Origin: Pseudofabraea citricarpa
Lineage: Eukaryota > Ascomycota > Leotiomycetes > Helotiales > Dermateaceae
DNA: 64,000 nt
Reading direction: 5' to 3'
Assembly: GCA_029641185.1 (NCBI GenBank)
Contig: JAPWGK010000012.1
Span: forward strand, 806,001-870,000
Within the stretch, counting starts at the first letter, position 1, and every line of letters begins with the position of its first letter. The notes under the pieces were generated by a model. That model had not been told where the DNA came from. It worked only from the letters and a program-made list of their open reading frames with translations, and did not search any database. The position numbers and the translations under genes were made by a program. Shown here piece by piece: positions 36,837-49,111 of this stretch.

Positions 36837-38368
36837 ATGGCTACGAGCCTGCCCATCCCCGCACCACCGCGGACTCCTACGCCCCCGACCCCAATCCCAG
36901 AAGAACCAGATGCCGGATTGGGGATTGACGGTGTTGGCCGCACCGTGCGCTCCACAATTACATTTGACCCGAATGCCCTGTCGCCCATGACCGACAGCTT
37001 CCCAAGTCATCAGTTCGGGTCTATGCAATCACCGTTGCGTTCTTCTGGCCTCTCCAGTCCAGCCATGAGCATCAACAGCGACGGCGGTATGGGGCCACCC
37101 CAAGGAGGACAGCGCAGCCCCTTCAACTTCCAGACACAGCAGTATACCAATACCAATTCCGCGACCGTTGCAAAATCAGTATGTTAATTTTCCATCGCAA
37201 TGCGAGGATTACGGCGTCTAACAAGTCGCAGAATATAGGCCAGCGCAGAGGTCACAGATACAAGCACAGTAGTGTTTCCACGCAGCATCAGATTTTTCTC
37301 GAGCCTCCCCCTCGTGCACCCTTGGCCATTCCTCCATCCTTACCAATACCGACTTTCAAAGAGGCATGGCATAGCATGTCGAAAGAACAACAGACGAGGT
37401 TCGGGTGGTGTATATGCCATGCACTTGTAGCAGCCTACGTACTGTACAGCGCGGCTGGCTCATTGGCATTGACGGCTCTGTCGCATCTAGTCTTCTTCGA
37501 TGCCATAAGCGCGACAATCTGCGTCGTAGTAGACGTGTTCTGCAATTTTGAGGTTTGGAAGCGATCCAGTATTCGACATCCTTTCGGGTACGCTGAGTCT
37601 GCCCTCTAACTTAATATTACCAAGCTAACCGACATATGCAGTTTGGAACGAGCAGAAGTGCTTGCGGGATTCGCAATGTCTGTCTTCCTTCTCTTCATGG
37701 GATTTGATTTGATCTCCCACAATCTCAAGCATGTTCTCGAGTCATTGGGTTCCCACACACCTCATCACCCGCATTCTCATCAACGTATCAGCCATGGGTC
37801 TGTCGACCCAGCAGCTTTCCTGTCCATTATCGCTACTCTTACATCGGCTTATGCTCTCAAGAATCATGCCCGGATCTCGAAAGCTTTACGTTTTTCATTC
37901 ATTTCATCGCTCCCTTCCGTCTTGTCCAACCCATCGCACTTTTTAACCCTGTCCTGTTCTTCAATCATGCTACTTCTCCCTCTTCTCTCTGTAACATTCT
38001 ATGTCTGGCTCGATCGTTTGATGTGCACCATCATCGCCGTCTCTATGTTCGTCCTTGGCATCCGATTAGCCATTGCCCAAGGACTTATGTTGTTGATGTC
38101 TTACTCAGGTAAGGGTGTCTCAGATGTGATGAAGGAGATCAACAACGAGCCGGATATAAGTGGTGTAGATGAAGCGCGATTCTGGCAAGTGCACTACGGT
38201 CTATGTATGGCAAACCTTAAGCTGCGTGTTCAGGGTGTCGACGAGAGCGCGCTTCCAAAATTAAGGGAGAGAATTAACTTGTTAGTAAAGAATCGGCTCG
38301 GTGGTGGGTATGGGAAAGGTGGGAGCATGCGATGGGAAGTCACAACTCAATTTGATATTGACCCTTGA
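36837..38368 (+). CDS. zrg17: Zrg17-like CDF zinc transporter subunit
   Basis: Cation diffusion facilitator of the Zrg17 type, which in yeasts pairs with another CDF protein to supply zinc to the ER and Golgi. Three exons: 36837-37178, 37232-37587 and 37642-38368, giving 474 residues. The N-terminal ~180 residues are proline-rich and probably cytosolic. They are followed by a membrane domain with about six hydrophobic helices. A His-rich loop (HTPHHPHSHQRISH) lies between the central helices, and a soluble C-terminal domain ends the protein. Introns have GTATGT or GTACGC donors; the second join splits a Gly codon (HPFG/LERAEVL) and restores the CDF consensus. Zrg17-type proteins often lack full metal-site residues; here SHLVFFDAISA keeps one His and one Asp. 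The partner is not in this window. Confidence 0.82.
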
Positions 38369-38695
38369 TCGAGCATGTGCTATGTATATTCTTGTATAGT
38401 TAGAGACGACGATTATTATGACTTAGAAGATGAGACGACCTGCAAGTATACAGGAATAAAATCACAATATTTCCATCGCAAGGGCGAAAATCTGCTTATC
38501 CTTTAATTCAATAGCGAAACTTTCTCTAGCTCTATGGTACAATGGTATACGCCTCTCTGAATTTTCCAATCCAGCCTGTAATGCTTTAGTCCAGGTCACA
38601 ATGGCGACGCCAATCCCGATCCTTTTGTCAAGAGGCACCACCATTATAATTCGACCTAGTCACATTAAAATAAAAAAGGAAAAGCGATATATTCA
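38369..38695. other. Short convergent intergenic region
   Basis: 3' flanks of the zinc transporter and the Dug3-like gene. A 60-codon minus-strand frame at 38462-38644 has no recognisable features. I see no gene. Confidence 0.5.
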
Positions 38696-40236
38696 TCAGT
38701 GAGCGTTTAACTCAGAAAAATACTGAACAATCTTGGTAGAGTCGCCGAACGGAGTTCGTAGTTCAGGACTTTCAGGAGAATTCGCCTGACTCAGAGTTGT
38801 TTGAGCAAATGATATTGGTGAATTGCCACCAGTAACTATTTGCGAGGGTAAAGCTGTGACTGAGTTACCCTTCCTCTTCGTATAGCCCTGCTCTTGGGAT
38901 TTCTGGAGAGATTCACGTGATAATTCTGCAAGTGAGGAAAGCTTGCGAAGGTCAATTGGCCCAGGTGAGGAGTTTTGATGAGGCAAAATATCTTGAACTA
39001 TGGTTTCGTGGAGCTTGGATGGAGTGAGGTGCTTTTTACTGTCATTCTTGCTTCCTAGTGTTGCATTAGGACTCGCACTTTTCTCATTTGTGACAAGACC
39101 TTTATCTTGGACAAACTTGGACGAGCGTGAGTGGTAGGGATTGTAGCTATAATATTCGTCAATGATCGGGTGCACCATGACGGTCTGCTTGTGAATTGTA
39201 AGTGTCGAGTTTGTTGGTACCGTGACCCAGCTCTCTGCAATCTGTCAGTTTAAATGTCAAGTTAAAAGTCAAAGACATATTACCTCTCTCAAATGTCAGC
39301 GGTTCGCTAGCAACCAAAACAATATCGGCACCTTTGTCTCGACGGTCCATCTGGTAATCCCCTTTTCGGCTTTTATCTTCCCAGGTTGTGCCCGATGAGT
39401 AATAGAGACTAGCCGCCTCGTCGGTGGCACTACTCACGTATCGGGTGCAGACAACACTATGCCCGTCTGTCAAAGCGAAGTTGAGGAGACTTCTAGTATC
39501 CAAGTTCTCGTTCTCAATGACGTTTTGAGGAATTTCTTTGATAAAGTCGTTAATCTGCTTGATGGTCTTGAGCATCGCTTGTCGCAATACATTCGGTCCA
39601 AACCCGTTCAGTGGTGTCGAACTTGGATCGTAACCCATTCTCTCCAGTGTGTCCAGATATAAAGCAAATGCCCATTCACTATCTGTTCCGCCGTGTACTC
39701 CAAGATACCACTTATCAGCCAGTCGGGCACCCAGAGGACGCTTTATGTACTTCCAGCCTCCTAGCCCACCGTTGTGCATCCACATAAGACTGTTGTGAGA
39801 GAACGGGTGGCAGTTAGCGTCGCTTAACGAGCCCTCAGTTGTTGCGCGGACATGAGCAAAGATCAGATGCGAGGCGGTCTTGGAAGCGATTCTTTGTAAG
39901 TTTACACAATTCCATGCCGGGATTGTCGACGTAAATATGCAAGGCTCAGGACCAAGCTTACGGTCGGTATAGTACCCAATACCAAAGCCATCGCCGTTGT
40001 GCGGCCTTCTCATGTCCTATCAGTGAATTAGCTAAGTGTGCTCAGCTGTGAATCAAGGGGACGGAGTTACCAGACGCAATCTCGAATCAAAGGACTGTGT
40101 GAGAATGGAGTGTGACGGATCGAGGATGAGCTTCGAGAGTAAGATCTCGTCGCTGCCTTTGTATACCTGGGCACACTGTCAGCCGCAAGCTTCCTACGAT
40201 ATGTTGGGTAGGTCCTCTCACCAGAAAGCGACACAT
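38696..40236 (-). CDS. dug3: Dug3-like class-II glutamine amidotransferase (glutathione degradation)
   Basis: Subunit of the cytosolic Dug2-Dug3 complex, which cleaves the gamma-glutamyl bond of glutathione. Four exons: 40236-40222, 40166-40071, 40016-39284 and 39234-38696, giving 460 residues. The N-terminus is MCRFLVYKG, with Cys2 the expected Ntn nucleophile. The first exon codes for just MCRFL. Class-II features follow: RRPHNGDGFGIGYY, FAHVRATTEG, HPFSHNSLMWMHNG, and GTDSEWAFALYLD. Intron ends are GT-AG; the third intron splits a Glu codon and its join gives ESWVTVPTNSTL, matching the family. The C-terminal ~125 residues beyond the catalytic domain are Ser-rich and longer than in budding yeast, as often in filamentous fungi. 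It is divergent from the mgm1 gene with about 725 bp between starts. Confidence 0.88.
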
Positions 40237-40961
40237 ACTGGCGACAGACACCACCCCGCAGCTCGCCTGTGCAGGTGTATTCCGGATTGTGTAGCAGGGT
40301 GATCTCAGACGTCCGGGGCTGGCTTTGATGTGCTCTCGTGGTTCTCAGCTCGCAGGAGGGTGTGGATGGGTGAGTAATGGGGAAAGGAGATGCGCAGGAG
40401 ACGAGGCTGAATGACTTGGTTGATGGAGGAGCGGGATGGCGCAATCCTCGCCAGGAAAAACAAACACGGGCTCGAATAAAAAGGAGCAATCAAAGCAGAT
40501 CAAGGGGTTCTATGTTCCATGTGCCAGAGGTGACTATCCCATCAACGCAAAGCATCAGAGGGCACACGAACATCACCGGCCGGCTGGAAAAGGTCCTGCA
40601 GCTGGGCATTGTCATACGGTACGTACTGCTGCTTGCTACTGTCGCGAAAGCCCAAGCAAGGCTGGGCCGGGGAGCACGGGGAAACCCAGCGGAAGCCAGG
40701 CTACTTACGGTAGGTACCTATAAGGCATGAGGGTGCCTATAGGAACGAGTACGGTGTGTAGGCACGTGCAATAATGTAGGACTACAATTGAGCCACATTG
40801 TGGCGTTACTCCGTTGAGTGGAATCTCTGATGCGACCTGCTTCATGCATCACCCTCCACCACATGCCGCATCAACAGCTGTTTCTCCGGCAATGAATCAG
40901 AGCGCTCCATGAGTTCGAAGAATACACCACCTCCCTTAAGCAACAACGCCTTCTGGCCAGT
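40237..40961. other. Divergent promoter region between dug3 and mgm1
   Basis: No gene recognised. Open frames on both strands are short and overlap without domain features. It must hold both promoters and 5' leaders. A CACGTG palindrome sits at 40761-40766, a possible bHLH or bZIP site. Confidence 0.45.
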
Positions 40962-43853
40962 ATGAGTGGGAGGCTCCTTTCTGCCAGGCTTTCGCCTCTG
41001 GCGCAACGAGTGAACACCCAAGCAGCGCGTCATTTCCATCACCACACCAGTTCCCCTGCCGGTGGCCTTCTCAGGTCCGATGCTGCTGTCCGATCTGCCC
41101 GGAAGAGGATATGGCCTACGGGCTATACTCCCTTCTCCAATGCCGTAGCTGTGCGGAACGCCTCCTTTGTACGAATACTCCCAAGGCTCTTCCTCCACTT
41201 CTTTAGGATTCCAGCTTTATTTGGCGGCGCTACCATTGCCGGCCTTGCATATGTACAATATCAAGCAGCCCGTAAGTAACTATATTCTAGAAATGTAATG
41301 TGTGCTTATTCTCCGTTACAGAAGCTGGAACCTATGCCATGGATGTGCTGGGGAAAACCAAGGATACCGTTACGGGCGTTGCAGGCGGTCTTTTTGGCAG
41401 TGCAAAGGAGATAGCGGACCAGACGCGACGCGGCTGGGAGAACAAGAAAGAGCAGGTAGAACTCCCGGAATGGATGCAGAAGGTATTACGAATTCATGAA
41501 GAGATTGGCGAGAAGAAGGATAGCGGAAGCGGTGGTAGTGCTGGTCCTGGAGGGGAACCACCAAAAGAGTCTAGGCTAGGAGTAGGAGCCGTAGGGGGAA
41601 CCGCAGCTGCATACGGGTACGATCAATCAAGCGAGGAGGATCCGCGATCAAACGAAGAAACAGCACGAGACGACCAGATGATGGTGTTGACAAAGAAGAT
41701 GATCGAGATCCGAAGTATACTACAGACAGTTGGGCAATCTAATGCCTTGACTTTGCCCTCGATCGTCGTGATAGGCTCTCAGTCGTCTGGGAAGAGTTCT
41801 GTGTTGGAAGCAATCGTAGGACATGAGTTCCTACCAAAAGGATCTAATATGGTAACGCGGAGACCAATTGAGTTGACGCTTGTGAATACACCAGATGCTC
41901 AAGCTGAGTATGGCGAGTTTCCAGCTTTGGGACTGGGCAAAATAACGGATTTTTCATCAATTCAAAGGACGCTGACGGAGCTTAACTTGGCAGTGCCAGA
42001 CTCCGAATGTGTCTCGGATGATCCTATCCAGCTTACGATATCTTCGCCTCATGTCCCGGACTTATCACTTATCGATTTGCCTGGGTATATTCAGGTTGTT
42101 GGGCACGGCCAGCCATTTGAGCTGAAGCAGAAGATTGCGGATCTTTGTGACAAGTATATCCAACCACCAAATGTTATTTTGGCAATCTCGGCTGCAGACG
42201 TTGATTTGGCTAATTCTACCGCCCTTCGAGCTAGTCGAAGAGTCGACCCTCGAGGCGAGCGAACCATTGGAGTCGTTACCAAGATGGATCTTGTTGACGC
42301 ACCAAGAGGCGCGTCTATTCTTAACGATCGCAAATATCCTTTGCGACTCGGATATGTTGGCGTCGTTTCGAAGGTACCCACTCAAACCAATAACCTTTTC
42401 AAAAAAGGCAGCGGAAGTATTTCCTCTGCTATATCCAAGAATGAGAATGCTTTCTTCTCGGCACATCCTTTAGAGTATGGACCTGAAGCAGGGTTAAGCG
42501 TTGGCACTACAACATTACGAAAGAAACTGATGCACGTATTGGAGCAGACTATGGCTGCTAGTCTGCAAAGTACTAGCGATGCTATCAAAACAGAACTGGA
42601 AGAAGCTACTTACGAGTTTAAGGTCCAATATAACGACCGTCCTCTGTCTGCTGAATCATATCTAGCCGAGAGCCTTGATGCCTTCAAACATTCCTTTAAA
42701 GAATTTACGGAGCAATTTGGACGACCTCAAGTCCGGGAAATGCTTAAAGAAACACTTGATCAACGAGTTTTAGATCTCTTAGCTGCACGCTATTGGAACA
42801 AGCCCATCGCGGATTTGTCCCCACCACTTCCGGAGCCAGACTCTCTCGCGGATTTGCCTACTGCTGATCCAGAATCTTTATATTGGCATCGCAAACTCGA
42901 TGCCTCGACCTCTACTCTCACCAAGTTAGGTATTGGACGTCTGGCAACTAATGTTGTAATGACTGCCATTCAGACAAATATTGACCGCTTAATTGCTCAG
43001 TCTACATTTGCATCACATCCTTTTGCTCGACAAGCAATAACTGAAGCAGCGTCCGGAATTCTGAATGAGAGGTTTTACAGCACCAGTGACCAAGTTGAAA
43101 ACTGCATAAAACCTTACAAATTCGAAATCGACGTGGAAGATGGCGAATGGGCCCGTGGCCGAGAAAATGTTGCGGGCGTGCTTAAAAACGAGCTCAAAGC
43201 TTGTGAGGTCGCTGTCAAGTCAGTTGAAGACGATGTAGGGGGCAGAAGGAAGCTTAGGGACGTCATGTCCTTCGTTGATCGTGCTAGAAAAGGCGACGTT
43301 GTAGTCGATGGCGATGGATCCAGTGGGGCTGGTGGATTTAGCTCTGCCCTTTTGCAAAGAGGTATATATTCCTTCTCATTCCAAATTTATTTCTTGGCTA
43401 ATTCTGCCGTTAGGACGCGAGGCCGTTTTCCTTCGTGATCGGGCAGCTATCTTACGAATGCGTCTCGCAGCTATTAAAGCTAAGCAGTGCGCTAGCATGA
43501 AGAACAAATACCATTGCCCAGAAATATTTCTTGATGTGGTGGCCACCAAGCTCACATCTACTGCCGTACTATTCTTGAATGTCGAACTTCTTTCGGAATT
43601 CAATTACAACTTCCCTCGCGAGCTAGACGTGAGGTTAGGCAGAGGTTTAAGCAAGGACGAGGTTGAAAGATTTGCTAAAGAAGACCCAAAAGTCAAAGCA
43701 CATCTTGAAGTCATTAGACGCAAAGAGCTTCTAGAACTCGTACTCGGAAAGATGGAGGGTTTACGAGCCTTAGAGGTTGAAGGCAAGACTCGACGAGCAT
43801 CTACACCTGAGCGCAAGAAGGAGCACGGAAGAGGAGGATGGAGTTTGTTTTAG
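40962..43853 (+). CDS. mgm1: Mitochondrial dynamin-like GTPase Mgm1/OPA1
   Basis: GTPase of the intermembrane space that fuses mitochondrial inner membranes and shapes cristae. Three exons: 40962-41271, 41322-43361 and 43414-43853, giving 929 residues. The N-terminus is Arg/Ser-rich and lacks acidic residues, as in a targeting signal. A membrane span follows near residues 75-100 (FFRIPALFGGATIAGLAYVQ). Dynamin GTPase motifs are clear: G1 GSQSSGKSS at 255-263, G3 DLPG near 355, and G4 TKMD near 423. The middle and GED-like helical regions extend to the C-terminus. Both introns split codons, and the joins (AAR or QAGTYAMD, and LLQRG/REAVFLRD) keep the frame. In yeast, Pcp1 rhomboid cleavage makes a short form; the expected cleavage region lies before the GTPase domain but I cannot place it. 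Confidence 0.95.
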
Positions 43854-44174
43854 GAAAAGGCTAGATTGTTTCACGTCTTCACATTGCTGGGTGTCAGGGA
43901 AGGGTGGAAGGAGTTCTGTTTTCGTGTTTTGTTCTATTCTGGAATTCAGATGATATCCCGCTCAATTAAAACATTTTCTTCCGATTATTAGTAGGATTAG
44001 ATAGGCTACACTTTATGAGACCATGCACAGATTTCAAATACACATTTGCTGCTGAGCCCCTTTATCCTGCTTAGTCTGCTTTTGTCTGGCCATAGATTGA
44101 CAAGTCCTGTACCGAATATTTAGTTCAGAGAACATTTTACAAATTCTATTTTAAGAGAAAAGAGAGAAAAAAGC

Positions 44175-44570
44175 TTAACCTAGAAGCATATTATAGAACT
44201 GAAATATGAATTCATCATCGAGTTCATTGAGATACATGCCGAACAGTTCTTCAAATTCGTTAAGATCAGGTCCTCCTTCTGGAAGAGGAGGTTGTCGAGC
44301 TGTGAGCCAGGATCTGAAGGGAGGGATTTGCGTCTGGGGTGGAGGGACGAAGTCTCAATTCTCAAGTTGTGTGGCAATGGTCATGACCTGAAGTTCTCTG
44401 AAATAGGCGTGATAAGATGGAAAACTTTGGTTGAGGTAGTCGGTTAAGTTTATGATGTTTAGGAGGTTTATCCTTTGGCTCGTTTGTTGTGCTCTGGGGC
44501 AGAGGGTGGCTTGGAAGAAGCACCTTCTCAAGCAAATCGGGCACCTAATTCCGTGCAATGCGACGCACAT
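44175..44570 (-). pseudogene. Possible small gene or gene relic with acidic C-terminus
   Basis: One minus-strand frame reads through about 130 codons with a single in-frame TGA near 44358. The part after the stop looks strongly coding: PPQTQIPPFRSWLTARQ, then PEGGPDLNEFEELFGMYLNE ending FQFYNMLLG. The part before it (YLNQSFPSYHAYFRELQ) is similarly protein-like. Either a short intron with a weak GTCATG donor removes the stop, or the gene is broken. The tail resembles C-termini of fungal regulators, but I cannot name it. Confidence 0.4.
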
Positions 44571-45334
44571 GTTGATTGATTTGTGTAAATCTAGATTGTG
44601 CTTCTTGGTTTAAGTGCTGGCACGGTTCGATAAAGCTTGTAGCTACAATTGAGTGACTGGCGTAAAAAGATATTCACTCTCCAACGGGAGGTTCAGAGCA
44701 CACGCACATGTATATAGAAAAGAAAAAATATCATTTGCACATAAATAACATTTTAAGAAAAGTGTAGCTTCAAAGTAGTATAATGCGTGACAGTGGCATT
44801 GAGACTACCAACCAAGGAAGCATTATTCCTCTTCTGTCAAAGGTCAGAAGGTAAAAATATCTGCAAAGACCTTTGACCACAGATAAAGACAGGCAAAGAC
44901 ACTAAAAACCTGGATGGGGTCGAACCAGAGTAAGAAATTATACTATAGTTCTCCGGATTTTGGGCATAGGTAGTCTGATGCACCTTCTTTGCCTTTGCAG
45001 CTTTAGGCATAATAACACCAAAATGCTCGTTACAAGCGAGCAAGGTCAGAAATATCAAAAGGAGAGAAAAATCCAGGACACTAGGGGTTATTATACCGGT
45101 ATCTCTGTATCCCTTATATTAATTTTATAACGTCGCCCCTTGAGTGCCATATGATACATGCACCCCAAGGCTGGGTCTTTGAGTCCAGACAAAGAGGAAG
45201 GGAAGTTACGACCACTTCCAAGGTTACACTTTGAACCTATACCAGAACCCCGAGGCATCCATAAAAAGAACACAGCATCAAACAACGTTGCGAATTTGGC
45301 ACCAAACCAATGCCCTTTCATATAATGTGTCATC

Positions 45335-45711
45335 TCCGAGTTAAAAAGTGAGTCTGCACTTCCAACGCGTCAAGCCATTTTATGATCCTCGGTCAACATT
45401 ACTGACCAAAGTTACTAGGTTTGTCTGCGGACACAAGGTATGCAAGCATCGGCTAGCCCTTCGTGAAATCAACCTGCTGATCGACCGGCTGTCAGTTCAT
45501 GTCCCGACTGGACTGCGTCTATGACCATGACTTCATTTGCCCGTACGGTAGGCGAAAGGTTGAATATGAAGTCATCGCAAAAATCTGCGAGGTGTGTACT
45601 CAGCGAGCGATCTACATGGAGGAAGAAGGAGTTGAAGCTAGGAAGGCTAGGACGAGGGAAAGAGAACGTGATCTGATGGACACTACAGATACGGGATCGC
45701 AGAACGTCTGA
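45335..45711 (+). pseudogene. Possible Cys-rich small gene without a clear start
   Basis: The plus-strand frame at 45499-45711 gives MSRLDCVYDHDFICPYGRR, followed by KICEVCTQRAIYMEEEGVE and a charged tail. An upstream open stretch (about 45351-45437) ends FVCGHK with a GTATGC donor, and a TCAG acceptor lies before the downstream exon, so a spliced Cys/His-rich protein (VCGHK/FMSRLDC) is possible. No upstream ATG is evident, so it may be 5'-truncated or decayed. Confidence 0.35.
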
Positions 45712-46613
45712 GAGCATGAATGCTCAGAACAACCTGCCGTCTCTCTCGGTGCAGCAGTAGCATACTGGAATACTGGAACAAACCAAGAGCATATAGCACT
45801 GGCAATCAAGAACATTTTTTTTTACGGCTTACATTGTGTGTTGATCAGCTGTGATACAATGGTAGATTCAACATCTATCTACATCTTACACATCTCATAC
45901 AACACTGCAACGTTGCTAGAGATAAGCTGCACAAGGAACTGCGTAACTACTATGCAGCAGAATACGTTTGGACCTTCTTAAATTCTCAAATAGGCTCATG
46001 ACTAGTTGAGTTATCCCCAATATGAAGGCAAATTCGAAAACAAGTGTGACGAGAAAATAATAGTATGCGTCATGTATGCGTCAGTTTACTATGAAAATGA
46101 TTTTCACTCCATGAAGATTAGTTACATGAGTAGGCTGAAGCTCGAGAGCGGACCTGATAACGAAGGACATAACGAGAAGATATCAAGCAAAGACCTTGTG
46201 CAGTAGGACACGACACTGGCCCATAGGTTGCGGCTGCGCTCCCAGGATGATCTCTTCCCAGTGATTGAGTTTGATGTCTACATCAATCCCCCGACACCTA
46301 GATTCCAGGTTGGAAGTCGAGGCTGAATGCCGGTTCCTGGCGGGAGATGAGCAGTGTCAGACAGAGAGATAATGCGTTGGATGCGTTGACGATGAGGACG
46401 TCCAGATGTGTAAACACCAAAGTACTGCACTGTTCACGTGACATGGCGAACCTAGCGTGTCTGTCTGTCTGTCCCACTTGGCACGATGGCAACTACGAAT
46501 ACTGCCTCCGTTGTTGCGCTTCCTCAGCTTTTCCACCCAAATTGGGGATCAAGGGGGTAACAAGGCAAAGGCAGTGATTTTTTCGACACCCTCCTAATAC
46601 CGTTTCCCAAACC

Positions 46614-47486
46614 ATGGCCCCCCATCTACGACCAGAAGTGATTGCAGCCATCGAAACGGCAGTCGACTTGAATGATGGCCAGCTCGAGTCCGCCTTCATT
46701 CATTCCCTTGCAAAGATATATAAGACAAGCCCGCAAGCTGTGGTATGGAATATGAAACGGTTCAACAAGGTCAAGGCGGGTGCCGACGACAGGAAGAAGA
46801 CTGGACGCAGAGCGGCCATGGATAAAGACCAGGCAGCCGAGCACACCAGAGAGATACTGGCACAAAACCCGAGCATGAAATACGATCAAATTGTCGAGGC
46901 GCTGTTTGAGAAATTCGAAATTCGCGTTAGCACAACCTGGGTCTCCCGACTTCTTAAGAACTACGAGATTGCTCATGAGAAGCCCCCACCTACAACACCA
47001 AGAAGAGAACCAAAGAAGCGCATTCGCCTTGAAAGCCCAGTCCTGGAAGGCCCTATCACGCAAGATGGTACCAATCCACTGCGGATATCTTCTCCACCAC
47101 ATCCAATAAACTATCCTTCGTTCAGACAGGATTTGCAGCAAGCACTTGGAAGCTCACTCGCAAATCCCACCTACGTTGCGCCCCATCTCCCTCCATATCA
47201 GTCGCAATTGCCCCCATCGCACCCCCTTGTTTCTCAACCACCACCATCACCACCAGTATCTGTGTCTCGTTCACATGTAAAGCCTGCAGCAGAGAGACGC
47301 ACAATTCAAACTGTGGCAGAAGCACATCCTCCCCCAGCGCCTGGCCTAGGTTCTTCGTATTCAACTCTGTTTATTCCAACCAATGCCAGTACTGCGCCTA
47401 CTATAGCTACCGCTGGTGTGCGGAAGCCAGCCGCAGCACCACGGGAATTTGTATTCAAGGTGGTCAACATGGTCGAACCGCCGTGA
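46614..47486 (+). CDS. Bipartite helix-turn-helix protein (transposase-type DNA-binding fold)
   Basis: A 290-residue single-exon protein, probably nuclear. Residues 1-130 hold two successive three-helix units separated by a basic linker (DRKKTGRRAAMDKDQ). The first is about 5-55 (EVIAAIETAVDLNDGQ to AVVWNMKRFNKVK). The second is about 70-118 (AEHTREILAQNPSMKYDQIV to STTWVSRLLKNYEI). This paired layout is typical of Tc1/Paired-type DNA-binding regions. No catalytic DDE domain follows. The C-terminal half is proline-rich with a basic cluster (PRREPKKRIR) that could be a nuclear signal. It could be a domesticated transposase DNA-binding domain or an ordinary fungal HTH regulator. Base composition is like that of the neighbouring genes and the frame is intact. 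Confidence 0.7.
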   Translation: MAPHLRPEVIAAIETAVDLNDGQLESAFIHSLAKIYKTSPQAVVWNMKRFNKVKAGADDRKKTGRRAAMDKDQAAEHTREILAQNPSMKYDQIVEALFEKFEIRVSTTWVSRLLKNYEIAHEKPPPTTPRREPKKRIRLESPVLEGPITQDGTNPLRISSPPHPINYPSFRQDLQQALGSSLANPTYVAPHLPPYQSQLPPSHPLVSQPPPSPPVSVSRSHVKPAAERRTIQTVAEAHPPPAPGLGSSYSTLFIPTNASTAPTIATAGVRKPAAAPREFVFKVVNMVEPP

Positions 47487-49111
47487 AAAGAAGAAAGAAG
47501 AAAGAAAGAAATCAGCCAGGACTGCCCTATATGAATATGACTGGTACTTGCCCTCAAAACGCCAAGCCAGCCTCTGGGACCGCTTTACCCGAATAATGGC
47601 TTCTAGCTTCGTGTGATTCATCGGCTAGTTCTCGACGGGCCTGAGACTCCAAGGCTAAAAATCCGTATAGCCATAGTATCTTCTTTAAGACAGTTATCAG
47701 AGCTCGTATCCCAGGGCAAAACCTCTGTGAAAATAATTAACTCTTTGTGGCACTTGACCCGCCGAAAACATTTGGGCAGGCAAATATTGGTAGATACTCA
47801 AAGATGAGAAATTTCGTAACCAGAAAACCTCAGTCCAAGTTTAAACACGTCTCACACGAGGAATATATACATCAACAGATGCAGTAGTAATGACATTCAA
47901 TCCGTTCCTTGTTTGGTTACAGCGCAATATCAAAGGTTTGCTCGGTAATTTTATACCCCTGACGGTTAATTGGGCCTGTAGAGACAGCTTACAAAGGGGA
48001 CGTGCCTTCTTTAGCCCTCCTCTTTCAAAATAGTGTTGCTTTCTTTCTTATAGCTGTATTGTTTAGGTAACATGCCTAGGACTTAAATAAATAGACATTG
48101 TTTATAAAGCCTAGAATAATAGCTTATAACTGGCATTCTGCCTAAATCATTACATATGCCCACACATCAACCAAACCTAATCCTTCCATATTAGTGATAC
48201 CACAAACAAATATCCCAACCAAACTAAGCACCATAGCAATCACCCTCAAATACACAATCAAAAGGCGTAACCTTACATGTTATATGCTTAGGATTTGTTC
48301 GCATCACCTCTTGGTCCGGGGCTCTTACACCCGGGACAACTATTATGTTTGCGAGGGTCCTAGACGTCATATTACCACAGAGCAAGATCCAGAAATGGCG
48401 TGCAATAGATGACAGGCGAGAGAGGTGGAAGCTCATCTCCAAAGAGACGAACAAGCTCGCAGAAGAAGAGGTCCCTGGTAAATCCATGTTTTTCTTCCCC
48501 TTTCCTTCCTTCTCGTCTAGAGATCTCTTTCTGCAACGTGATCTAGGTCTGGATATGGTCTTCTGACTATTTTTCATGTCGGTAATTAAGTTTTCTTAGG
48601 CAGATACTTAAAGGGATAAATGTAAGATAAATCCACAAACTTAGCCATCAGTGTCTTGTAATTGATCAACCCCGTTCGCATACTCTGAAAAGTGGGAGAT
48701 ACACACGCATTGTAACTTAATCCTACATTCAAAAATGATCTCACTACAAAAAAAAAAAGGAGCACGGATGTACAAGAGACTTACCGGGGGAAATGCTTAA
48801 GAATTGGCCAAGTTCTTTGTATCACAATAACAAGCTAATATTGGCACAGGGTACAATGATAAGCAATGCAAGTAAATCAACCCCACCTGTTTTATAATTC
48901 TCTGATATAGCTCGTTCAATTTGACCTCATTTATTTCAAGATCTTAAACCAATTAATATCTACTATATGCTTTCGTAGTATCGGTGCTGTTGATTATTTG
49001 GGGGGAGGGGGGGAAACGGGTTGGGGGAGAGATAGCAAACTACGATCAGCAAATCATGAGATATAGTTAAAATAAGTGAACCCCTAGGATTATGACACTA
49101 TATTAATAGTA
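47487..49111. other. A+T-rich intergenic region
   Basis: About 1.6 kb. 47,900-49,100 is relatively A+T rich. A short plus-strand frame at 48345-48566 reads partly protein-like (KIQKWRAIDDRRERWKLISK), but I cannot link it to a start or family. A G run lies near 49002-49018. Confidence 0.45.

Larger units (their letters stand above)
43854..46613. other. Intergenic region with possible gene relics
   Basis: About 2.75 kb between mgm1 and the HTH gene. Two weak coding-like segments (44175-44570 minus and about 45335-45711 plus) are listed separately. The rest has no recognisable gene. Confidence 0.5.

Noticed and set aside
38462..38644. 60-codon minus-strand frame downstream of the zinc transporter
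   Set aside because: No features; likely 3' untranslated region.
40842..41198. 118-codon minus-strand open frame
   Set aside because: Antisense shadow of the mgm1 first exon and leader.
44895..44990. tRNA-like B box (GGTTCGACCCC) on the minus strand
   Set aside because: No A box, no acceptor-stem pairing and no anticodon arm could be found around it.
48345..48566. 73-codon plus-strand frame with a charged helix-like segment
   Set aside because: No family match and no connection to a start or exon; too weak to call.
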